The notes below the pieces were generated by a model, which was not told the origin of the DNA, did not search any database, and saw nothing but the letters and a program-made list of their open reading frames with translations. Positions 11,858 through 23,071 of a stretch of DNA of 64,000 nt are shown in pieces. The stretch is from Dendrophyllia cribrosa (Eukaryota; Cnidaria; Anthozoa; Scleractinia; Dendrophylliidae), in NCBI GenBank assembly GCA_024195265.1, contig JAJLRJ010000003.1, positions 30,964,143-31,028,142 on the forward strand, written 5' to 3'. The translations under genes were made by a program, and so were the position numbers. Each line of letters opens with the position of its first letter. Positions within the stretch are counted from its first letter, which is position 1.

Positions 11858-13229
11858 CTCTTTTTTGGCCGGGGTTATGCCCAATGCATAAATTTCAGTG
11901 TTGTAAGTACTTAAAAGGACTCTGAGAGTAGCACCCATAGATCCCCTGCCTTTTATTTTCAGATCTTACCACATTATATTATCTCGGCTTCGTTTACTTT
12001 ATCTCATTAGATTTTGACAATAATGCGAGCTTATATGATTTTTTAAAATTTCAGCTAATAATGCACCTTAAATAAAAAATAATTGTCTTAATTATCAATG
12101 GAAATAGCCCGGTAAAAAAAACATTTGAACTGTATAGGTCGAGTAAGTAACGGAATTTTGAGTTAACAACATGCCAACTAAGAATTTCCGATTCAAAAAT
12201 ACATAAACTAACATGTATTGACATGTTAAACAGGTTAAAAATACCACTCCATTTTTCGCTAAGGAAAGTTTCAAGCCCTTAAGCATACACTGAAATGTTG
12301 ATTGACTGAGTTAACTTACGAATACATATCAATTATCGACCCCTAAAGTCTACAAATGTATGAACTTTACCGTTGTTGACCATTACTTAGGAGCACCAAA
12401 CGAATCATTTAGACGGAAAGCTGTTAGAAAGGCCTTTATAGTCATCTCAAAAATACGTAATAAACAAAACTAGAGTTTCTTCGAGTAAAATGTAGCCTCA
12501 AACTGTCGTAACATCGGAAAATTCACCGCCTCTTGTTTTCCGAGGGATAGAAATGTCGTTTCAGGTCCGCTAGGAAAGGAGAAAGCAGCTAGTAAATTCG
12601 GAGGATAATATTCCTTTTCTTAAATATTTTCTACCGCTGAAATATTCAACTATTCACAGCCCAAAGTGGATTAGCTGTCATATACTTTCATTTAAATCTG
12701 ATAAAATGATGTAGAAAAACAGTAAAATGCCAACCTAAGCGTTTTCCTAAAACATTTTCGTTTGATGCCCCTGTCCTATGATTAAGCTTAGGTTAAAGAT
12801 AAATCACCTTGATCTGATATCTGAATATCCTCCTCTTCCCTTCCTATTTCACTATTATGACGTCGCAAAGAACGAGCATGTACTTTTATCTCAGCATTTC
12901 TCAAATATTCTCTATACTTTCTTTTGCCTTGTGACATCTTTAACGAAATACTCGAAAAGAGAAAAGCAGCCTAACTCTTCGTCTACCTCATGGTAACGGT
13001 TTTTTTGGAACTGAAAAGGGGTGGTGCGGGTGACATGAAGGCTGTCACTTTTTGTCAAACGATGACCAATGGAGGGGGACAGTGATAAAACCATCCAATG
13101 AAAATGCTCACATCGATACATAATAGCCATTCTAGCCAATCACAGTCCTACACGCACGGCGTCTACAGTACTAACCAGAAATCACTGAAATCCCGCCTAC
13201 CCAAATCACCGATATCGCACTTCGCCAAG
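11858..13229. other. Non-coding stretch
   Basis: AT-rich with no recognisable coding signal on either strand. The last 150 bases are less AT-rich and could hold the promoter of the gene candidate starting at 13230. Confidence 0.4.
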
Positions 13230-15124
13230 ATGTCAAGCGAGAAAAGAAAGATAAAGAAATCCACAACAATGGAGGACTTCTTACTTGGTGGTAAGCATGA
13301 TACATAAGAACTTTTAAAAATAGTTTCTCCTAGTAGTAATCGTCTCATATTCCATTAGAACTCGTTGAAACTTAGCTTAATCATTGTAAAACCTCTTCTC
13401 TCCTTTTTAAAACAAAGCTAAGCTTAATTATAAGCTTAAGTTAAGCTTATTTGTATAAAAGAAAGACAGAAGTGAAGTAAACTGAATTAATGTTGAACTT
13501 CATAGCATTCCTAATAGGAAACGTCAATGTTTTTATAGACAATTACTTAATTATAGATCTGCTGTTAAGGTTATAGAAAAAACATAAATCGGATTAAGAG
13601 CAAGTTTAAGCGGTTTTGGCGTAGTTCTGTTCTCGAACCTATTGCTGATATTTTCTATCGGGTCCGAAGTTCGCCACATCCTAACACAATGTACGACTTA
13701 TGTAAAAACCAAAGATGAGAGTTTTTGAGCCCGACAAGTCACTGTATTTTCTTCTTAAAAAAAAAATTATAATAACACTCATCCTCGGGTAATTCTTCTT
13801 TCACGTTGAAAGCTAAAAAGGGTTTCTGTACGTTTCTGTTCTTGGCCTTCTTTCTCTTACTCTAATCTATCGGCTCCAAACTTAATCCCACATTTTATAA
13901 CAACAGATTAAGCACTTATAAAACTGGCGAAGTTGATTTACATTCTTCTTTCTTTATTTTTTAAAAAAGGAATACATAACCACAAGTATAAAATTAACCT
14001 ACAAACCTCGAAAACTAATTTATTGTCCATAAACATGCAAGCTTGAGTTTAGGCGCCAATTTTTTACCATGCATGGTCGATCTGCTGCAGTACGTCCCGT
14101 TCTTAAATAAATCTTGTGCAGTGCTGTGCTGTGCTGTGCGATATTGAAATAAGACTTCTTAATGAAAGGTTAATCTTTAAGTGTTTTTACATTCACAGAA
14201 CAAAAGCCACTGGCGACTGTTCGTTTCGTGACTGATCACAAAAAAATGGATGTGAATGAAGAAGATCTGGAGAATTGCTATCAAGACGAAAACGGAAAAG
14301 AATTGATGACTGACCTCCGTTTGAATACGACTATGTACTTTAAATGGGAGGACGGAAAGCTGTACAAATGTCAAATAGAGAAGTTGGCCGGTAAGTGGTG
14401 ATCCAACCTTAAACAATTTTTTTTTTAGATTATTCAGTTTCAATTTAAATGAAATAGACATGCACTTATAAGTATTTACAGTTCTATATAGTTGCTGTCA
14501 AAATCAAACTTACTTTTATTTAAAATTAATTATGCCAAGCCATATTAAACCGCACGAGGTAATATTAAAGCATTGATCTTAATTCTTATTTTTCTGTATC
14601 TAGAACAGCGAAGATGACAACATAGAAATGGTAAGCTTATCTGCAGCTATGTACTGCACAATTACAGTGCATTTATAATTAACCACTTTAATTAAAGTAT
14701 TAAAAATCAGGCTTGGTTTCTTTTTATAAATCAGATATCAATGTTGGTAATATTTATTTTGAATTTGTGAATGTGCATCTGCAATTTACTTATTTTAAAA
14801 TTATTTTGGTAGTGTTTTGCACTTTTTTGTCCACGCGACTGATAAAAATTTCCTTTCATTGCTGTAAGAAAGCTACTTATAGACCTTATAGAGGCATTCT
14901 TATTACTTTCATCGTCATCATTGATGTATCACTATAATCTGCCTGAGTTTAATTGCCACATATTAAGGAGATGGTTTAACGAATATCAGATTATGAAGTT
15001 ATTTTCACATTAATAACATATATTTTTTAAGGAAAATAAAGCTGCCAAATTGAAGCAAAGACAGGTGAACAAGCAAAGTAAACAAGGCCTATTGAAGGCA
15101 AACAAAATCCGTCTAAGGAAGTAA
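13230..15124 (+). CDS. Small multi-exon gene candidate, unknown function
   Basis: Exon 1 is 13230-13290 (starts MSSEKRKIKKSTTMEDFLL, donor GTAAGC, phase 1). Exon 2 is 14199-14390 (acceptor ACAG, donor GTAAGT) and continues the frame for 63 codons, including TVRFVTDHKKMDV and TTMYFKWEDGKLYKCQIEKL. Exon 3 (14604-14630, NSEDDNIEM) and exon 4 (15032-15124, a Lys/Arg/Gln-rich tail ending TAA) have good splice sites and join each other in phase 0. Exon 2 ends in phase 1, so the two halves do not join cleanly: entering exon 3 from exon 2 gives a stop after four codons. 'KWEDGKLYKCQI' resembles a Tudor-like beta-barrel strand, but I do not recognise the protein. Either exon 2 has an alternative downstream exon, or the gene is damaged. 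Confidence 0.4.
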
Positions 15125-16326
15125 TCAATCTGGTACTGTCTTCTTTTACTTACATGTTGTGCACTATATATATTGATATCACTCTCAAAATTATATGGTT
15201 ATGACTAATGCATAACTGCAATAATTTAAAAGCTATATTTTGCTTTGTGTCATCAATTAAAAAACAATTATGATCTATAATTAATTTTAAGCTAGTCTTA
15301 ACTGAATTAATTTACTGGACAATTATTAATGGACCAATACATTTCGATACATTCATTAATAATAATGGTTCATTATTAGAGCTCAATATATAAATCATCC
15401 TTCCTTTATAAATAGTGTCTATAAAATCAATTAATATACCACCTCAGGGATTGTATAATAATCAGTCATGCACATCATCGAGCTAATTAAGGCATTAATT
15501 AAGAGATTTTAACGTCAAGCTTTAATTATCTTTGTAAGTGTTATTCCTCCTTCCCATTAGTGGTCATGATAGGGTTAACATCAATAACCTATCCATGGAG
15601 AACTACAACAATGATGATCCCCTGCATGTATTGTAAAACAAACCGTGAAAGTTTTAACTCATTTCATCAGTTGTTTCACTCTGATGCATCTCTTTCACAC
15701 TGGGATTATTGGAGAAGACCTGCAAGGAACATAAATATAACAGCATCAATGTCATTACATCACTGGACTTTAATTTAATGATGTACACTGTATACAAGAT
15801 TCCATGCATTTAAGACACTGTGATTCGGCACTATTCGCGCCTTTGTGAGTGAGCGGAGAACAGACAGGCATTTTAAATTTATTTCATTAAAAACTTGTGT
15901 GACATTAAATAATAATTTAATTGACCATATTTATATATGCAAATTAATGATATATTACAATGACTTCTGATGTTCGTAATGAATTAAAATTTGGCAAGAT
16001 GAGTAAGAAACTTTAATTGTTTACGAAAATGTAAAAAAATGAAAACCAAAATATTGATCACAGGGGCACTTTAAGGCATTAGGGTAATTCTTAGGTTTCC
16101 GTTTGTCATTCATGTCAGGAAATAAGCTTCCATAAAAGTAAAAAATTTCGAACCCGAAAAACAATAAACACCCCTGTCAAGCTTTTCTTGCATGCGGAAG
16201 GCCCTGGTGCCTATTTTCAATTTTCAATTTTTGAATTCCCCCTGCCAAAGACCTTGGTACCAAGGATGCATTTGTGTCCGCTCTCTGAGTGCCACCGCCT
16301 CCCCCCTCCCCCACCTAAATGTAGAT
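15125..16326. other. AT-rich non-coding stretch
   Basis: Very AT-rich with poly-A/T and short imperfect repeats. No coding signal seen. Confidence 0.5.
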
Positions 16327-16461
16327 GGTATGTTCACTGATTTAACCACGGACTATCCAACTGATCAGATTAAATATATGCAAGAAGGATTGGAAATAGA
16401 GGACAGGATCATTGCTGCTTACAAATCATTAAAGCAGGAGCAAGTGGTTGTTGGCATCTAA
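16327..16461 (+). CDS. Possible isolated terminal exon
   Basis: After a pyrimidine-rich run ending in TAG there is an open frame of 44 codons ending TAA, including DLTTDYPTDQIKYMQEGLE and EDRIIAAYKSLKQEQ. Composition looks coding and helical, but no domain is recognised. It could be a distal exon of the gene candidate at 13230-15124 or a remnant. Confidence 0.25.
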   Translation, partial: GMFTDLTTDYPTDQIKYMQEGLEIEDRIIAAYKSLKQEQVVVGI

Positions 16462-16521
16462 AACTACTATTAAATTCGAATATGTTCTTCCATATATGTC
16501 AGGCCGGCTATTTCTTTGCAA

Positions 16522-16890
16522 TTAATTTCACTCATTTGGACTGATTGATCCATTTGACTCATTGGTTCGGTTTCTTATTTTGACTCATATGGACCAGTTT
16601 GTCAACTAGACTCTTCTGGACTGGTTTGTCAATGTGGCTCTTTTGAAAGAGTTTGTCAATTGGACTCATCCAGACTGGTTTGTCATTGTACATGGCTCAA
16701 CTGGACCAGTTTGTCAATTTCACTCATTGCTTCGGTTTCTAATTTTGACTCATTTGGACGGTTTGTCAACTTCACTCATTTGTACCTATTTATCCATTTC
16801 ACTCATTTGGATCGGTTTGTCTATTTGACTCATGGAATAGTTTGTCAATGTCAATGCGCATGGCTCATCTGGACCATTTTGTCTAGTATT
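16522..16890. repeat. Degenerate minisatellite (TTTGTCAATTTGACTCATTTGGAC units)
   Basis: At least eight imperfect copies of a 30-45 base unit built from 'ggtttgtcaa', 'ttgactcat' and 'ttggactgg' blocks. The overlapping open frames here (16634-16893) are low-complexity products of the repeat. Confidence 0.75.
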
Positions 16891-19626
16891 TGACTTATAA
16901 AGTGACGCGTGAATGGCATTTTTTTGTGACATTTCGGAGATTTAAAAGCTTATCGGTGTGCTGTGGAATTCCTTCACTGGTTAACTGAAATCTATGCTGC
17001 CCAATCCGTTCTTATGTTTTCTTTAAGTGGGTTGAGGTTTTAAAGAAACAATAGACGAATCACATACAGTATATGAAATTATTGCGTTCTTGTGTAGTGA
17101 AGGCGAATTTTGAGTGGGGGAATCAAACAGTTTTCGATTTCAAGATTTATTTATGAACATAAAACGATCGCTCACAAATAAAATAACCCCGGAAACCAAG
17201 GTTCTACTGAATAGTGAGCTCAGGTAGTTATTGGATTCGGAGAGTCAGGCAGCAAATGATTTTAGTTCATTAGCTTGCAATTCAAGTCATTGGATGACAT
17301 AAAAGATAAACTCACTAGTAAAACCAGTGAAACCTTTTTTTTCTTTCTGCTTCCATTTCAATCTGTTTATTCTGGTTTGGCCAAACCTGTTTGGTAGGTG
17401 TGAATGATATAATATTTATACACTGGACAAAAAGTAAGTTATAACAACTTTCTTTTTAGTCTAAGTGTCTACTGATAAAAAAGGTACATATCCATGTATG
17501 CAAGCGCTAAAACTTACTCTATCATTTTTAGAGCTGCTCAGCAAAGATATTTCCTGTCCTTATATGAAAGCAGAAGACTTAAAAATCTTTTAAATTATGA
17601 AGAGCATAAAAGGAAGAATTGCAAGAGTGGCCGCCAAAGAGAGGTGATTATGTATTAATAATTTGAGATGGTGTCATGTTCTCTATTCAAGCAGAGGGCT
17701 CATTCAGTATGAACTCTGAAAATAGCCTTCTTGAACATAATATAAAAAGATATAGGTAAATTAGAAAATTAATAAAATTCATCCTGGAATTGTTAGTGAA
17801 CTGTTAATGCATTTGCCAAGTTGTTAAAATAAGGTCATCAACACCAGATCATCATGCAGCTATAAACTGAAACAGCCAATTCAACAAACAAAGCGTTCAA
17901 TTTTGGCTGATGCTTTTCATTTAACAATACACCATGTGATCCGCTCAATGTAAAAAAATTAAGATTATATCCTCTTGTGCTTCAACTATGATGGAATGAC
18001 CAATCTTTCAATGCTAATTTTGATACACAGCATTGGCATGGCATAGCATTTTGGATTTCAAAAAATAGATTTCTCTTTTATTTCAATAATACAATCGATA
18101 ATTGAAGAAATTAGGACATTCTCGTCCCCAGAGCTCCACAGTTTTTCAAATTGCGTCTCGTGTAGCTCTGGTAACGGACAAAAATTCGAATCTTTTTATT
18201 GGCAGATTAAAAATGAATGTGCAGCAAGGTAAAAATTTTTGCCTGTCTCAGATGAGGTTTTACTTCTGGTTGAATGTAAAATTTTGGCGTAATTTTCCAG
18301 CTGTCTGTGTTTCAACCTGTGTGGAACTGGAAACATGGTGACTACACCAACAAAGCCAACGTTCCAATTTCCATGCAATCAGTGTGTGGCTTGTAACAAA
18401 ATTATAAGCAATCAATGCCACCCATGTTTCTTGGTTCAGCTGGGAAATATACGGCTTCTAATTTTCAAACTCTGGCAGGATTGTCCGTGTCCACGAGCAA
18501 TTATTTTCTGAAAAAAAGTTGTCTCTTGTAAGACAGGTAGAAACAGCCACAAATTTTAAAGAAATGTGCCTCAATTCAAGAAAAGAGCAAAAAAGCTTGC
18601 TGAAGGGACGAGTCAAGCGAGGAAGAAATCCTGGGGAAAACCTAAATGTGAAAAGAAACCCCACAGAAGGCAAAGAACCTCACTCAACCAAAGAACACAA
18701 CTGAAGAGCCTGCCAAAAATAGTAAAGAGGAAAACACAGTAAGAAAATACAGCTGCGATAATCCGAAGGTAAGTGGACAATGCTACATGTCTCACAGAGA
18801 AGTCTTGTATGGACATCGGTACACAAAATGCAGGGAAATATGTACTTTTCCATCGCGTATTAGGATGAAGACAGACCACCTGTCTACTTATGAAAGATCT
18901 GTACAGGTACCTACATCAAGTTCAATATGTCATTTAAAATTTGCATGAAAACTTTTGATGGGTGCCGAGTATTAAAAAGATATAATCATACATCATTGCC
19001 ATCAGCTTCAGTGGCACAAACAGCAGAAGTTTTAAGGTTAGGGGCTAGGGTTATAGTAGCTATTTTTCAAAAAATCATAATAGGCGCTTCTACATGTATA
19101 TGCAACAAATAAAGCCTTCCAAATGTTCAAATTTGTTATTGTGTTAATAGGAGTAGGTCCCACACTAAAGAAGAAATAACAATTTAAACCTAGGATGTAA
19201 CGTCAATTGAAAGTTACCTGTTTCATACATACATACTTCATTCAAAATGCAAACATTATATCTACATATGAAAGCTGTTTTTAAAAAGGAAGTTAAGAAG
19301 TTAACCCTATGTGAAAACTCCTAAAAACAAAATAAATAAATAATAAAATTAAAAACTTATTAAAAATTAATTTCAGTGCAATTTATGCCTTGAGTTAATT
19401 GGAAGCTTTCAGCTTCCACTATGTCCCTTGGTAAATTTTTCCAAAGCTTAACAATCCTAATAAAAAATGAATGTTAAAACAGTTTAGTCTGGCAGATTTG
19501 ACATAAAGTTTATAACAATGGCTCGCTCTCATGGACTTAATTGTAGCAAATTCGAAAAAATCTTCACATTTAAAATGATAAAAACCATAAAACTATCTTA
19601 CAACACTCAACTAAAGATAAATAAGT
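16891..19626. other. Mostly non-coding stretch
   Basis: AT-rich. A lysine-rich frame at 18519-18704 is followed by a GTAAGT donor at about 18769 and might be part of a decayed gene, but I see no domain. 'ATTCTCGTCCCCAGAG' at 18118 matches the left end of the foldback family at 11199. Confidence 0.4.
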
Positions 19627-20316
19627 CTGGTTTTATGTTACTGGTGTCGCCGAGGTTGCAAAGGCCAGCGTTAACTTCACTGTGACAGCATCCAGTTTGC
19701 TAAGGATGCTCAAGGAATTGATTACATATCCATGCCCCATGACGAGTTGACAAAGAACCACCAGGACGGCTTCTGTGATAAACCCAGTGAAGAATGGCAA
19801 ACTTGTCTATACAGCACAGGCCAAGATGGCGATGCATTTTCATGTTTGAAAATGTACGTTAACAAGTTAAATCCTGAGCAAGAAGCATTTTTCCAAAAGC
19901 CAAAACCGGAATTGAAGTTCCAGTGTTCAGATCCTGTGTGGTATCAAAACAATCCCCTGGGTGTCAACTGACTGGCGAAGATAATGAAAGAAATTTCGTT
20001 GGGAGCTGGCCTATCGAAGACTTACACAAACCACTGTGTATGGGCAACAGCCATTACTGTGTAGTCGGATTCGTGCGTCCCAGCCCGCCACATTATGAGC
20101 ATTTCAGGCCATGTTAACGAGCAGAGCTTGGAACGCTACAACAGCCCACCATCTATCAGCCAGCTCAAAAACTGCTCTGATATTCTTTCAGCAGCACTGC
20201 AAAAAGGCCAAGCTCAAAATGTCCATGGTACGATAACAACTAAACCAGCTGCACAATCCTACCACGCTTCCACAAATTCGGTGTCCGTGATGGCTCCAAA
20301 TGCCTCCCTCTGCTGA
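19627..20316 (+). pseudogene. Crypton-derived tyrosine recombinase (DUF3504/KIAA1958-like), inactivated
   Basis: A single reading frame runs the whole length but is broken by stops at 19672 (TAA), 19969 (TGA) and 20062 (TAG). Recognisable blocks in order: YWCRRGCKGQR, MPHDELTKNHQDGF, LKMYVNKLNPEQEAFFQ, LAKIMKEISLGAGLSKTYTN, HCVWATAIT, ARHIMSISGHVNEQSLERY. This is the C-terminal half of the DUF3504 domain found in KIAA1958/QRICH1/ZMYM proteins and derived from Crypton tyrosine recombinases. The family normally has H-C-x-R-A-T; here the Arg is Trp, so a catalytic residue is also lost. The frame is otherwise intact, so the decay is by point mutation. No N-terminal part was found upstream. Confidence 0.75.
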
Positions 20317-20879
20317 CTTTTCAATTCTTGCAATATTAGGCAAGCTCAGGTTTTCATGATTTCGCAAAATAGATCAATCTCTTCATCTCCTTAAACAGAT
20401 TTTTTACAGCGTTGAACTCTTTTTGCAATGCGCTTGATTTTTTATTTTGAATTAAATTGTTTGCAGAGGCCGTAAACACTGAAATAAATTGTACGTAAGA
20501 AAAAAAAAATAAAGTTGGATGGAGACACCAAAAAATTGTTTGCAGCAGGTGCCCCATAAAAAAAAAATTTGCATGTGAAAATTCCCCCCCTCCCCCCGTC
20601 AAAAAAATAATGGTCCATCCCTAATGAAATTTATCAACAAGTAACCTTATTTACATTATCATAAGCTTAACACGAAGAGAATAACCGGTTGATAAATTTT
20701 AGTTTTTCACTAGACAGTCTGCTTGATGATCATGCATGTGTTAATTATCTTACAAGAAAAGGAATAAAAAATGTGGCTTTAATAAACTGATAGAGAACAG
20801 ACAATGCAAATTGTAAATAATTCTAATTTAATTACATAAGCTTAAGGTTATTAAGAACTTCAGTTGTATTACTTTTTAA

Positions 20880-21418
20880 AGTGTATATGACAGTGATTTT
20901 TTTATTGGCTTGATCGAATCTACATGACGTTCTGATAAGAAAATGGAAATTTGTTTTTCGATATCGATTTTCCTTCTCCGCGTTTTGGCCGTCAAAAAAC
21001 GTGAAATTTCACTTCCAGTGTGTTACAAAACCGAAAGAAAGACTGGAAATAGTCCGCTGTGACGTCAATACAAGAATGCCAGTGTTGCGATTTCTCAGTT
21101 CCTCCGTTTTTTGATGTGTGTTGCTACAACCATAGACAACACACCTTAATAGAACCATGTTTCTTCCTCTGGGCGCATCAAAAAAATGTAAGGAACTGAG
21201 AAACCTTGACACCGGTATTCTTGTATTGACGTCACAGCGGACTATTTCCAGTCTTTCTTCTTGCGCGGTTTTGTAACACACCGGAAGTGAAATTTCACGT
21301 TTTTAGATGGCTACAACACAGAGAAGAAAAATCGATATCGAAATTTGTTTTCCATTTTCTTATCAGAACATCATGTAGATTCGATCAAGCAAATAAAAAA
21401 ATCACTGTCATATACACT
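20880..21418. mobile_element. Long foldback MITE bounded by TTAA, containing a THAP-like start
   Basis: TTAA at 20876-20879 and 21419-21422 flank perfect inverted ends AGTGTATATGACAGTGA / TCACTGTCATATACACT. The arms extend inward for about 230 bp with few differences. TTAA duplication is typical of piggyBac-type elements, but a TA site with ends AAGTGTATATGAC is equally compatible. In the loop, the minus strand at 21157-21110 reads MVLLRCVVYGCSNTHQK, which has the spacing of the first residues of a THAP zinc finger (M-x4-C-x4-C-x-N). Confidence 0.75.
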
Positions 21419-21422
21419 TTAA

Positions 21423-21498
21423 GGGATCCTGTATCGTCCTGACGATATTTGTGAAGCAAACCATCCAGTCTCTCTCTGCATCTTTATCCCTTAATTTC
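21423..21498 (-). pseudogene. SANT/Myb-like gene fragment, distal part (beyond the Ngaro insertion)
   Basis: On the minus strand this short segment reads RCRERLDGLLHKYRQDDTGS after an in-frame TAA. It resembles the end of a trihelix/Myb-like motif (R-x-C-R-x-R-L-x-x-L-L-x-K). It lies immediately left of the Ngaro element, and its partner is at 27440-27600 immediately right of it. The MITE at 20880-21418 cuts it off on the other side. Confidence 0.4.
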
Positions 21499-21798
21499 AG
21501 CCAATTTATAGATAATATAAATTTAAGTTAATGTGACAACCATGAAAGGGAAATTACAATAGTTAACAGCTCAGGCCTCTAAGTAAACATATCTGTAACG
21601 CAATACACTAACAAGACAATGGCCCCTGTGCTTACATCCAAAGGTCAGTTCTACCTCATGCGTCTGGCACGCGATGTCATTTCTAGGCCAATCACAATGC
21701 AGCAACCCTGCATTGTCAATCAAGACGGTGGGCTTCATTCACATTCCCTGTGTATACTTCATAATTCTCTGATCTTTCCAAGTGTTGGTCACGAAATT
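21499..21798 (+). repeat. Ngaro split direct repeat A1
   Basis: Left terminal repeat, 300 bp, starting AGCCAATTTATAG and ending GGTCACGAAATT. It matches A2 (26178-26477) without a difference that I can see. It probably contains the promoter. The short frame starting MAPVLTSKGQFYLMRL lies inside it and recurs in A2. Confidence 0.95.
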
Positions 21799-21901
21799 TT
21801 ACGTGGATTGTTCTACAAATTCTCTGCGTAAACGCCGTTTACCGGTCAGCTCTGAGCTGTGCCCAGAATTTACTCGAAATCCGCTCGGTTTCGCAAGGAT
21901 T

Positions 21902-23071
21902 ATGCCGCCAACTCGACGGTCTCGTGCCACAAACAATGGTAGCATCGATCCAGCAATATTGGACGCCCTACCAGTTGCGGAGATTCGCAGTCTTTGCCGA
22001 GAGAGGAAACTTTCTTCAACGGGGAACAAGAACACTCTGGTGACCCGGTTACGTGCTTCGGGTTTTGTAATCCTGGCTCCAAACGACCAGAGAACTCAGA
22101 CCCGTGCAGAATCCAATGAAACGCCACCCCGCCAGGACCACGAGGCTCACGATAACAACTTTACCGAGGGGCAATTAAACAGTATTCGCCGCCTAATCCA
22201 GGAATCAATCGCTACCGCCTCCAGGGAGATTGCCAGCGAGGCAGCCTCGGCCGCAGTTCAGGCCTTGCAATCGTCTAATTCAGCCACAAATCGCCCGCCG
22301 CTTGTCACGGGTCAACAAAACGCCATGACCACACTACAAGTTCAAAGCCAAACGGAGGCGTGCCGCAATGCCAGCCCATTTCAGGATGCCCCTGCCACGT
22401 ACGTCAAGGACATACAATCTGGTGAGTTTTTTGAATTGTCAAAACTCTTACCCAAGAACCTTTCAACCTTGGAGGAGGAGGATAATTTAGTGCTTACCCT
22501 CGACAATTCTGTCGTTCGGGTTTCTAAGAAGTCCAAAACTGCCTCCTCCACTATTACAGATATCGAACAGTGGACGACGGCATTTACAACATACATGAGC
22601 ATATTCACGCACAAGTTTCCCCAGCGTTCCCAGGAGTTGCTGCAGTACCTAAGCCTGATTCGATATGCCGCCCGGGTACACAAGGGTTTAGGGTGGGCAA
22701 TTTATGATTACAAATTTCGCCAAAAGGCCAGCCTAGATAAAACCCTTGTTTGGTCAGATATCGACATGCAACTCTGGCTCAAGATATTTACGGTGGCACC
22801 TTCTGTGCTAAAGGAGGAGTACCCCCTTTTTCCCAAAGGACCCCAGACCAATAGTGTCTCGCCCGGGGGCGAACTGCGAGGCACATGTCACGCCTTCAAC
22901 CGTGGCGGACAGTGCATCAGGGATCCATGTAGCTTTAGACACGCGTGTAACCGCTGCTCCGGGTCCCACCCAGGATACCATTGCCCCACAGCACCTAGAA
23001 AACCAGTGGACCTCAGGGATAGGGACGGAGACAAGGGGACCCCCCACTCAGGCCTCCCCCGAAGGAAGTAG
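21902..23071 (+). CDS. Ngaro ORF1, Gag-like protein
   Basis: This start (MPPTRRSRATNNG) lies shortly after repeat A1. An upstream in-frame ATG at 21782 would begin inside A1 and adds a segment without features. The 390-residue product begins with a SAP-like motif (about residues 19-53, AEIRSLCRERKLSSTGNKNT), then a Gln/Ser/Ala-rich linker. The C-terminus is Cys/His-rich: a CCCH-like pattern in CHAFNRGGQCIRDPCSFRHAC followed by CSGSHPGYHC. DIRS/Ngaro Gag proteins typically end in such zinc motifs and package the RNA. The last 218 bases overlap the RT frame (+1 relative), so translation of pol needs frameshifting or reinitiation. Confidence 0.85.
   Translation: MPPTRRSRATNNGSIDPAILDALPVAEIRSLCRERKLSSTGNKNTLVTRLRASGFVILAPNDQRTQTRAESNETPPRQDHEAHDNNFTEGQLNSIRRLIQESIATASREIASEAASAAVQALQSSNSATNRPPLVTGQQNAMTTLQVQSQTEACRNASPFQDAPATYVKDIQSGEFFELSKLLPKNLSTLEEEDNLVLTLDNSVVRVSKKSKTASSTITDIEQWTTAFTTYMSIFTHKFPQRSQELLQYLSLIRYAARVHKGLGWAIYDYKFRQKASLDKTLVWSDIDMQLWLKIFTVAPSVLKEEYPLFPKGPQTNSVSPGGELRGTCHAFNRGGQCIRDPCSFRHACNRCSGSHPGYHCPTAPRKPVDLRDRDGDKGTPHSGLPRRK

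Noticed and set aside
21619..21831. Short ORF MAPVLTSKGQFYLMRL in Ngaro repeat A, repeated at 26298-26558
   Set aside because: It lies within a terminal repeat and its C-terminus differs after the repeat ends, so it is not conserved as a protein; probably non-coding.
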